Shown here: one piece after another, positions 1-5,421 of the stretch | Layout of the letters: each line of letters opens with the position of its first letter | Position numbering within the stretch: position 1 is the stretch's first letter | Assembly (NCBI GenBank): GCA_050920955.1 | Contig: JBPBQS010000141.1 | Location: forward strand, 1-14,496 | DNA length: 14,496 nucleotides | Direction: 5' to 3' | Source of the DNA: CAXSEF01 sp050920955 | GTDB taxonomy: Bacteria; Pseudomonadota; Alphaproteobacteria; Acetobacterales; Acetobacteraceae | Translations under genes and position numbers: made by a program | Notes under the pieces: generated by a model | Told to the model about the DNA's origin: nothing | Databases searched by the model: none | Seen by the model: the letters and a program-made list of their open reading frames with translations, nothing else

Positions 1-909
1 GGCGTGGCCGAGGCCGTGGCGGGCGAGGGTGTCGCGCAGGGTGAAGCCGGGGTGGGTGGCGGCGGGCGCGTCCTGCGCGGCAGGACGGGGCGTGTCCTGC
101 GTGGCGGGAAAGGGGGTTTCGTCCTGCGCGGCAGGACGCGGCGTGTCCTGCCGCGCAGGACGGGCGGGGGGTGCGGAAGGGTCGTCGTCCTGCGGCGCAG
201 GACGCGGGGCGGGGGGGCCGACGATCGTGTGGCGGGCGGCGGCCTCGTCGGAGAGCCAGTGGGCGTGGGGGTTGGGGGCGGCGACGGCGGGCGCGGGGGG
301 CGCGGGCGGCAGCGGCGGCAGGGGGCGGTCGATCGCGGCCTCGACCATGGCGACGGCGCGGTCGGCGGCGGCGCAGGGGTGGCCGAAGGGGCCGGGCTCG
401 CGCCAGTCGGGCCAGTGGAGGAGGAGGGTGCGCAGCGGGCGCGTCAGGGTGGCGAGGCGTTCGGCGGTGTCGAGGTCGGGGCGGACGGCGCTCCAGGCGC
501 GGTCGAGCTGGAAGGCGGCGACCTCGTCGAGGTGGGCGAGCGCCGCGCGGGCGGGCTCGGGCAGGCAGGGGCGGTCGCGCATCAGGATCGTGTGGGCGTC
601 GGGGCGGGCGTCGATGCAGGCGAGGATGCGGGCAGCGGCCGCGACCAGGCCGGCGCGCGGGGTGTCGGCGGCGCAGGCGTCGGGGCAGGCGGTGGCCTCG
701 AGGAGCGCCGTGGCGTGGCGCTCGCAGATGGCGGCGAGGAGGAGGTCGTTGACGGGGAAGTGGGCGTGCAGCGAGCCGTTGCCGAGGCCGGAGCCGGCCA
801 TGAGGCGGTTGCGGGTGGTGTGGGCGTAGCCGTGGCTGGCGATGTTGCGGGTGGCGGTGGCGAGGATGCGCTCGCGGTTGGCGCGGCGGGTGCGGGTGTT
901 TCCGTGCAT
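1..909 (-). CDS. TetR-family transcriptional regulator, partial (C-terminus beyond window)
   Basis: The frame starts at an ATG at 909 and stays open to base 1, giving 303 residues without a stop. Residues 1-60 fit the TetR DNA-binding domain: RTRRANRERILATATRNIASHGYAHTT split over helix 1, then GSGLGNGSLHAHFPVNDLLL, which matches the usual helix-turn-helix ending in (Y/H)xHFPxKxxLL. Residues about 65-200 are helical and hydrophobic, as in a ligand-binding domain. TetR proteins usually end near residue 200. Here a Pro/Ala-rich tail follows, carrying five hexapeptide units RPAPQD, RPARQD, RPAAQD, FPATQD and RPAAQD (about residues 236-275), then more sequence (HPGFTLRDTLARHGLGHA) at the edge. 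The start has no good ribosome binding site. It lies 148 bases downstream of the tadG stop on the same strand, so separate transcription is likely. Target and ligand are unknown. Confidence 0.85.
   Translation of the reverse strand, partial: MHGNTRTRRANRERILATATRNIASHGYAHTTRNRLMAGSGLGNGSLHAHFPVNDLLLAAICERHATALLEATACPDACAADTPRAGLVAAAARILACIDARPDAHTILMRDRPCLPEPARAALAHLDEVAAFQLDRAWSAVRPDLDTAERLATLTRPLRTLLLHWPDWREPGPFGHPCAAADRAVAMVEAAIDRPLPPLPPAPPAPAVAAPNPHAHWLSDEAAARHTIVGPPAPRPAPQDDDPSAPPARPARQDTPRPAAQDETPFPATQDTPRPAAQDAPAATHPGFTLRDTLARHGLGHA
69..204. repeat. In-frame palindromic repeat cluster inside the TetR gene
   Basis: Four near-perfect 19-base palindromes with arms CGTCCTGC/GCAGGACG and a 3-base centre lie at 69-87, 120-138, 144-162 and 186-204. 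A decayed fifth lies at about 93-111. All sit in the same reading phase on the minus strand and encode R-P-A-(A/R/P)-Q-D. The arms are constant (one terminal base differs in the 144-162 copy), while the central bases differ (CGC, GCG, GCC on the coding strand) and change the residue. Spacing between units is 24, 27, 24 and 42 bases. Each copy could form an 8-base-pair hairpin in DNA or mRNA. Confidence 0.85.
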
Positions 910-1056
910 GGGCGTGGCCCCCGGGGCCGGCCTGGCGGCGGGCCGTGACTGTTGGCTGGGGGTGGGTTTTTCCTTGGCGCGGGGGCATTTGGGCAAGCGT
1001 CGCGGGCGGCGGGGCGCCGCGGGCCGGGATCGCGGGTGCGGGCCGTCCGCGGGGCG
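910..1056. other. Intergenic gap between tadG-like gene and TetR gene
   Basis: This 147-base gap follows the tadG stop and precedes the TetR start, both on the minus strand. It holds a short G+C hairpin at 1006-1020 (arms GCGGCG/CGCCGC, 3-base loop) with no T-run after it on the minus strand, so it is at best a weak terminator. No convincing promoter or TetR operator palindrome was seen. Confidence 0.4.
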
Positions 1057-2742
1057 TCAGTTGATCAGCAGGACGTAGGACGCTCCGGCGCAGGAGATCT
1101 GCAGGGTGCCGTTGCCGTAGTCCGTATCGTCCCCGTATCGGCCGCTCATGTCGTTCCAGAAGAACGCGTAGTTGTGGCCGGCGTAGTTCTGGCAGCTCAG
1201 GGCGGAATACTGGTAGCCGGGGGTGCCGCCGGGCGTGAAGCAGACGTTGTTTCCGGCGTAGCTGCCGTTGGGATAGAGCGAGGTCGGGTCCTTGGCGATG
1301 TAGAGCGCGCAGTTCGTGGCGCCGGTCGTGGGGTAGCTGGTCACCAGCGCCTCGGCGTTGTATTTCGCCCCGGGGGGCACCGTCCAGTAGGTCGAGGAGG
1401 CGTCGGCGCAGTCGACCGGCGTGGCTGCGACGGCCTTGTAGTCGAAGTCCTTGCCCGTATTGACGTTGCGGTCCTGCCGGACGGCGGGGATGATCTGCAC
1501 GTTGGCTCTGAAGCCGGTGTAGTAGTTCGGCGTGGTGTCCAGCTGCCGGGCGATCTCGTTGTAGTCGGGCGGCTGGTTGTTGGCGAGGAAGGACGAGTAG
1601 AACCAGTGGGTGACGAGCGGCCAGTTGCCCTTGCCGTCGGTCACCAGGGGATAGCCGTTGGCGTCCATCGCCTGGGTGACGGTGTTGTACGCCGCGGGGG
1701 ACGGCCAGTCGCAGGCCGTGTCGGCGATCGTGCGGTTGGGCTGGACCGTGAAGTAGTAGTTGGGGCTTCCGGTGCCGGCCCCGGCGGCGCTCTGGAAGGC
1801 CACGCCCAGCGGGGTCGTGGCGGTGATCACCGCGGTGCCGACGACGGGGTTCTGCACGACTCCGTTGACGAAGACCGTTCCGTTGACGTTGCATCCCGCG
1901 GGTGCAGGGCAGTTCGAGTAGAACAGCGTGCTCGCCAGCATCGTGTAGCTGCCGCACGAGGTCTGCGTCGGGTTGCCGGTGCAGCTGCTCGCGTCCGGCA
2001 GGGCGCCGTTGTTGGTGGTGAAGTCGGGGGCGCCGTTGGAGTCCAGGAGCAGCGGGTAGATCCACAGGCTGTTGGCGTTGGCCGCGGAGCCCTGGAAGTT
2101 GGGCGTGATGGCCTTGGCGAGGTTGATGAACGGGTTGATCGCCGAGGAGGTGGTCGAGACCGTGAGCAGGCCGCCGGAGATGAACGGGAAGATGGAGCGC
2201 ACCGTGGCGCTGGTGGCGACGGTGACGATGAAGCCGCAGGTGATGCCGTTGCCCACCACGGTGTTGGTCGCGGTGCAGCCGCTGTTGGGGGTGGTGCCGC
2301 GGGTTCCCACGGTGTAGCCGGCGATCGCGGCGGAGACGGCCGGGCCCTGGCCGGAGGCGCAGGCCGTGCTGCCGCTGGTGGCGACCAGGGTGAAGCCCGC
2401 GGGCAGCGCGGTCACGGCGTTGCAGAAGGCGCTCTTCGCCATGGTGCGCGCGGTGGCGTTGAAGGTGTCCTTGGGGGTGTAGACGATGTAGGCGGCGGCG
2501 CCGGACAGGGCGGCGTTGTCGGTCGCGCGCTGCAGCGCCGAGCGGGCGTCGGCCATGCGCGACATGTCGACGGCGACGCCGGCCGCGATGGAGAGCGGCA
2601 GGAACGACACCGCGGTCAGGATCGCGATCGAGCCGCGCCGGCCGCGCCGCGCACCGCTGCGGCATCCGGCCACCAGGGGGGCGAGCAGGCGGCCCCGGGC
2701 GAGAAGGCGGCGCAGCGCGGCGGCTACTGGAGGGCGGGGCAT
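1057..2742 (-). CDS. TadG-like pilus-assembly/envelope protein
   Basis: The protein has 561 residues. I chose the ATG at 2742 because it overlaps the upstream gene's stop by 19 bases and puts the family motif near the N-terminus. After an Arg-rich leader, residues 34-60 read RRGSIAILTAVSFLPLSIAAGVAVD, split here as RRGSIAIL then one membrane segment ending AVDM. This is the typical TadG N-terminal signature, followed by the conserved SALQRATDNAALSGA helix. The remaining ~470 residues are Ser/Thr/Asn/Gly-rich, contain roughly fifteen cysteines, and should lie outside the cytoplasm. I see no von Willebrand factor A metal site (DxSxS), which many TadG proteins carry. The position that is Glu+5 in TadE-type pseudopilins is Leu here (G37, L42), so prepilin-peptidase cleavage is doubtful. 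TadG-family proteins are thought to anchor or scaffold Flp/Tad pili; that role is inference because the rest of the Tad machinery is not in view. The Cys-rich C-terminal region is unrecognised. Confidence 0.85.
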   Translation of the reverse strand: MPRPPVAAALRRLLARGRLLAPLVAGCRSGARRGRRGSIAILTAVSFLPLSIAAGVAVDMSRMADARSALQRATDNAALSGAAAYIVYTPKDTFNATARTMAKSAFCNAVTALPAGFTLVATSGSTACASGQGPAVSAAIAGYTVGTRGTTPNSGCTATNTVVGNGITCGFIVTVATSATVRSIFPFISGGLLTVSTTSSAINPFINLAKAITPNFQGSAANANSLWIYPLLLDSNGAPDFTTNNGALPDASSCTGNPTQTSCGSYTMLASTLFYSNCPAPAGCNVNGTVFVNGVVQNPVVGTAVITATTPLGVAFQSAAGAGTGSPNYYFTVQPNRTIADTACDWPSPAAYNTVTQAMDANGYPLVTDGKGNWPLVTHWFYSSFLANNQPPDYNEIARQLDTTPNYYTGFRANVQIIPAVRQDRNVNTGKDFDYKAVAATPVDCADASSTYWTVPPGAKYNAEALVTSYPTTGATNCALYIAKDPTSLYPNGSYAGNNVCFTPGGTPGYQYSALSCQNYAGHNYAFFWNDMSGRYGDDTDYGNGTLQISCAGASYVLLIN

Positions 2743-3416
2743 GCGGCGGTGCCTGCGGTGTTCGTGCAATTGATCGTGCTGTTCTGGCGGGGGCGGGCGA
2801 CGGCGACCGCGCTGAAGGTGATGGAGCGGCCGAGGAAGAGCGGCAGGACGTTGGCGTAGGTGTAGGTCGTCTGCACCACGATCACGGAGTAGCCCATGCC
2901 GAAGTCGCCGCTGTTGTAGCCGGGGGCGCCGGACAGGGTCAGCATGGAGGACGGGGTGTTGGCGAGCGCGTAGGCGCCGTACTGGCCCATCGGCGAGGCG
3001 TCCGCCCTGGGGCAGGAGGAGATGTTCTCCCAGTCCAGGTAGGGCATGATCGTCGTGGAGTCCGTGGAGCTGGAGCGGTTGCTCGGGTGGTCGTTGGTGC
3101 CGGACACGATGTCGGCGCTGAAGGTTCCGGTGGGGTAGGGCAGCAGGTTCATGGCGGCGCCGGTGCACATGTCCTTGAGGTTGCCGGCGGGCGCGGTGAC
3201 CGCCTGCTGGCCGGCGATCAGCTCGGCGAGCTGGCCCGTGGCGGTGTTCACCTTGGTCTGGATGCGGAAGGCGTTGCCGAGCTCGATGGCGCCGAACAGC
3301 AGGGTGACCATGACGGGGGTGACGATGGCGAACTCGACGGCGGCCACGCCCGCGCGGTCCGAGCGCAGGCTGCGGCGGGGGCGTGGCGTCACTGGGCGTG
3401 TCACTGGGCGTGTCAC
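2724..3416 (-). CDS. TadE-like pseudopilin (second of pair)
   Basis: The protein has 230 residues if it starts at the GTG at 3416, which shares the bases GTGA with the stop of the upstream gene (4-base overlap). Two more in-frame GTG codons at 3404 and 3392 lie in a 12-base tandem repeat and are possible starts; none has a clear ribosome binding site. Residues 20-47 (DRAGVAAVEFAIVTPVMVTL and following) are the TadE signature: a basic leader, then G23|VAAVE28, which fits the class III/IV prepilin-peptidase pattern Gly followed by Glu at +5, then one membrane helix. The C-terminal region is a ~180-residue exported domain with four cysteines (Cys83, 135, 217, 226). TadE/TadF proteins are minor pseudopilins of Flp/Tad pili, cleaved by TadV-type peptidases. 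Operon position between another TadE and TadG suits the TadF role, but sequence alone does not separate TadE from TadF. Confidence 0.83.
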   Translation of the reverse strand: MTRPVTRPVTPRPRRSLRSDRAGVAAVEFAIVTPVMVTLLFGAIELGNAFRIQTKVNTATGQLAELIAGQQAVTAPAGNLKDMCTGAAMNLLPYPTGTFSADIVSGTNDHPSNRSSSTDSTTIMPYLDWENISSCPRADASPMGQYGAYALANTPSSMLTLSGAPGYNSGDFGMGYSVIVVQTTYTYANVLPLFLGRSITFSAVAVARPRQNSTINCTNTAGTAACPALQ

Positions 3417-3420
3417 TGGG
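3390..3420. repeat. 12-base tandem repeat at a gene junction
   Basis: The unit CACTGGGCGTGT is present 2.6 times without mismatch (3390-3401, 3402-3413, 3414-3420). It covers the stop codon of the first TadE-like gene and the start region of the second. On the minus strand each unit gives GTG ACA CGC CCA (start or Val, Thr, Arg, Pro), so every copy offers another GTG start in the same frame. Copy-number change would keep the frame. Confidence 0.9.
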
Positions 3421-3955
3421 GGTAGGGCTCGACGCGCACGGCGGCGGTGGCGAGCACGGAGTTCGTGCCGGTCATGGTCGCGAGCTTGCCGATGAAGGGG
3501 AAGCGGAACGGCAGCGGGTAGGCGACCTGCACCAGCACGTCCGCGTTGGGCGCGAAGCCGGGGCCCGAGGCGAGGAAGCTGTTGGCGAGCGCGCCCGACG
3601 GGCTGAGCGTCGCCGGCGTGAGGCTCGCGAAGCCGGCCGCCTGGGTGGCGGACTGCACGTTGTAGGTCAGGGTGGTGGCGCAGTTCGGCGAGACCATGGC
3701 GAACTCGCCGCACACCGCGGCGACGAGGCCGGCGGCGCTGGCCGAGGCGGGGGTGTCGATCTGGAGCTGGCGGGCGGCGTCGCGCACGGAGTCGTCGAGG
3801 GCGAGCTGGATCAGCCCGGTGATGCCGACGGCGAGGATCGCGAACAGCAGGAGGAGGAAGACGGGGCAGATCATCGCGAACTCGACCGCCGTGACGCCGC
3901 CGCGGTCCTGCGCGAGGCGCTGCGCGAGGCGGCGCGCGGTCAGCAGGGCTGCCAT
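3413..3955 (-). CDS. TadE-like pseudopilin (first of pair)
   Basis: The protein has 180 residues and is the first gene of the Tad-like operon. The N-terminus is a basic leader (MAALLTARRLAQRLAQDRGG), then VTAVEFAMICPVFLLLLFAI, which is the TadE signature: G20 followed by VTAVE25, with Glu at +5 as required by prepilin-like peptidases, then a single hydrophobic helix to about residue 48. The rest (DDSVRDAARQLQ, then a ~110-residue domain with one Cys pair, Cys82 and Cys92) should be periplasmic. The length is normal for TadE. The stop overlaps the GTG of the next gene, indicating coupled translation and probably assembly with it. The ATG at 3955 has no strong Shine-Dalgarno; an overlapping ATG at 3965 is out of frame. 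No tadA, tadB, tadC, rcpA or flp gene is present within 4 kb upstream or downstream. Confidence 0.85.
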   Translation of the reverse strand: MAALLTARRLAQRLAQDRGGVTAVEFAMICPVFLLLLFAILAVGITGLIQLALDDSVRDAARQLQIDTPASASAAGLVAAVCGEFAMVSPNCATTLTYNVQSATQAAGFASLTPATLSPSGALANSFLASGPGFAPNADVLVQVAYPLPFRFPFIGKLATMTGTNSVLATAAVRVEPYPQ

Positions 3956-4107
3956 CCAGGGTCCATCCGCGGTTTTCGGTGAGGGAGGCGGTCGCGTCCC
4001 TTCGAAGGTATCGGGGAATGGTTAAGCCGCGGTGAAAAGGGGCGGGCGGTGCGGGCGCGGGCCGGGTTTGCTACACCTTTGCGCTCCCAGCCGAGGAGCC
4101 ATGCGCC
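3956..4107. promoter_or_regulatory. Divergent intergenic region, Tad operon / CBS gene
   Basis: This 152-base gap separates the divergent Tad operon (minus) and CBS gene (plus), so it must hold both promoters. It has a locally lower G+C patch (about 3965-4035). A 10-base perfect palindrome CCTTCGAAGG lies at 3999-4008 and could be an operator, though its distance to either start is not known to be meaningful. No hexamer pair was clear enough to call. The CBS gene ribosome binding site GAGGAG is at 4093-4098, nine bases before the GTG start. Confidence 0.4.
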
Positions 4108-4530
4108 GTGAGGGTTGCCGAGATCATGAGCCGGGGCGTCGAGTTCGCCGACGCCGACGCGAGCGTGCAGCAGGCCGCCGAGCTGATGGGCGAGATCGAC
4201 GTGGGCGCGCTGCCGGTGGGCGACGCGGCGCACCTCGACGGGGTGGTGACGGACCGCGACATCCTGTTCCGCGTGGTGGCGCGCGGGCTCGACCCGGCGG
4301 CGACCAGCGTGCGCGCCGTGGCCTCGCGCCCCGTGGTGTCGTGCCGCGAGGACGACACGCTGCCCGCGGCGATGGACCTCATGGCGGCGAACCATATCCG
4401 CAGGCTGCCGGTGACGGGGCAGGGGGGCGCCGTCGTGGGGTGGGTCACGATGGCGGACCTGGCGCGGCGGCTGCTGGTGGAGGACGCCGGCGTGCAGGCG
4501 GCGCTGCGGGCGCTCACGGAGGAAGGTTGA
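4108..4530 (+). CDS. Small tandem CBS-domain protein
   Basis: The protein has 140 residues. The GTG at 4108 is chosen because GAGGAG at 4093-4098 is correctly spaced and the sequence then opens with MRVAEIMSRGVEFADADASV, the standard start of a stand-alone CBS protein. An ATG at 4101 is in another frame. CBS1 spans about residues 7-60 and ends with GVVTDRDILFRVVARG; CBS2 spans about 69-122 with RRLPVTGQGGAVVGWVTMAD. The (V/T)D-R-D and T-M-A-D loops are the usual adenine-nucleotide contact sites. Such paired CBS modules bind AMP, ATP or SAM and sense energy state; the partner is unknown. The last sense codon (Gly) and the TGA stop lie within a repeat element shared with the LysR gene's end (see 4523-4630). 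Confidence 0.9.
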   Translation: MRVAEIMSRGVEFADADASVQQAAELMGEIDVGALPVGDAAHLDGVVTDRDILFRVVARGLDPAATSVRAVASRPVVSCREDDTLPAAMDLMAANHIRRLPVTGQGGAVVGWVTMADLARRLLVEDAGVQAALRALTEEG

Positions 4531-4630
4531 GGCTCCGCCTCAAACTCCGCCAAAGGCTGCGCCCTTGGAACGCGCCCCTTAAGTGAGGCCAGTCCAGGGC
4601 GGCTCGCCCTGGCGGGTTTGGGCAGAGCCC
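4523..4630 (+). repeat. Chained-hairpin element, copy A (contains CBS gene stop)
   Basis: Four hairpins follow one another: 4527-4543 (TTGAGGC/GCCTCAA, 3-base loop, includes the TGA stop), 4550-4568 (CCAAAGGC/GCCCTTGG, one mismatch), 4594-4612 (CCAGGGCG/CGCCCTGG, perfect) and 4620-4630 (GGGC AGA GCCC). The first 48 bases match copy B (10499-10546) with about four differences. The element lies between convergent genes. A terminator or mRNA 3'-end stabiliser role is likely, but there is no U-run, so it is not a standard intrinsic terminator. Confidence 0.8.
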
Positions 4631-4643
4631 ATGCTTGCTTGTC

Positions 4644-5225
4644 CTAGCGCCGGTATCGCCGGTTGGCGCTGCGCACGAGGGTTGCGGGCAGGGCGAGGCG
4701 GGCGGCGAGGTATTCCGTGAAGTGCAGGCCGGCGGCGTCGCGGGTGTCGAGGGCCACGAGGGCGGCGACGTAGGCGTAGGGCGCGAGGTCCTGGGCTGCG
4801 ACGGCGTCGAGGGTGCGGCTGGTGGCGGGCGGGTCGGCGAGGGCGTCGTCGAGGGCTGTGAGGGTGGCCGGGTCCGCGCCGGCGCTCGCGAGCCAGCGGC
4901 GGGCGCGGGCCTCGCGCTCGTCGTGGGCGGGGGTCTGGTCGTCGTCGGCGAGCAGGGCGATGGCGGTGATGCGGGCCAGCGTGGCGCGGCGCCCGGGGTC
5001 GAGGGTGGCGAGGTTCACCGCGAGGGGGAAGAGGACCTGGTGGCGGTTCTGCAGCCAGCCGTGCAGGACCTTGGACAGCACGGCCTCGCGCAGCATGGCC
5101 TGGCCGCCGGGGGGCGGGGGGGCGGCCAGGGCCGTGGCGAGGGGGGTGGCGGCCTCCGGCGCGGGGGCGGCGCCGTCGCGCGCGGCGGGGCGGCGGGCGC
5201 CGAGCAGGCGGGCGAGCAGGTCCAT
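4644..5225 (-). CDS. DUF533 / TerB-like protein
   Basis: The protein has 193 residues. The first ~40 residues are an Ala/Pro-rich low-complexity lead. Residues about 42-75 (AMLREAVLSKVLHGWLQNRH, then QVLFPLAVNLATL) and 80-186 are helical. The C-terminal part resembles the DUF533/TerB fold: a first helix bundle RITAIALLADDDQTPAHDER with acidic residues where TerB-like proteins have a metal-binding loop, then LAPYAYVAALVALDTRDAAG and EYLAARLALPATLV, close to the YASLLAID...AERxYLxxLAxxLGL pattern of DUF533. Function of the family is not established; TerB relatives are linked to tellurite resistance and stress. It is divergent from the SLC13 permease and convergent with the CBS gene, so it is probably its own transcription unit. 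The assignment is by pattern memory and moderate. Confidence 0.6.
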   Translation of the reverse strand: MDLLARLLGARRPAARDGAAPAPEAATPLATALAAPPPPGGQAMLREAVLSKVLHGWLQNRHQVLFPLAVNLATLDPGRRATLARITAIALLADDDQTPAHDEREARARRWLASAGADPATLTALDDALADPPATSRTLDAVAAQDLAPYAYVAALVALDTRDAAGLHFTEYLAARLALPATLVRSANRRYRR

Positions 5226-5421
5226 GGGGCTCAGGTCCGGGCGGCGTGGCGCGTGGGGGGCATGCGGGCCTCCCGGGCGCCGTCGGGGCGGGCGTGCCCG
5301 CGGGATCGTCGGCCGCGCGGGGCTGGCCTAGTGTGGCGCCTGCGGCGCTGCCGGGGCGGTCCTGGCTACATCGTGCTCCGGCGCGGGGTCAACGTCGCGG
5401 CACGGGGCTGGGGTTCGCTCG
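5226..5421. promoter_or_regulatory. Divergent intergenic region, DUF533 gene / SLC13 permease
   Basis: This 196-base gap between two divergent genes must hold promoters for both. It is very G+C-rich; no clear -35/-10 pair, operator or good ribosome binding site was seen for either gene. Confidence 0.35.

Noticed and set aside
69..204. Possible CRISPR-like repeat array
   Set aside because: Units are short palindromes with 3-23-base irregular gaps, in frame within a coding sequence; there are no uniform spacers.
1006..1020. Intrinsic terminator for the Tad-like operon
   Set aside because: Only a 6-base-pair hairpin and no T-run after it on the minus strand; kept only as a remark.
952..2859. 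Long plus-strand open frame (635 codons)
   Set aside because: Antisense shadow of the TadG-like gene; composition is Gly/Arg/Val-rich with no family motifs, as expected for GC3-biased antisense frames.
4101..4586. ATG at 4101 as the start of the CBS gene
   Set aside because: It is in a different frame from the clear CBS domains; the GTG at 4108 fits both frame and ribosome binding site.
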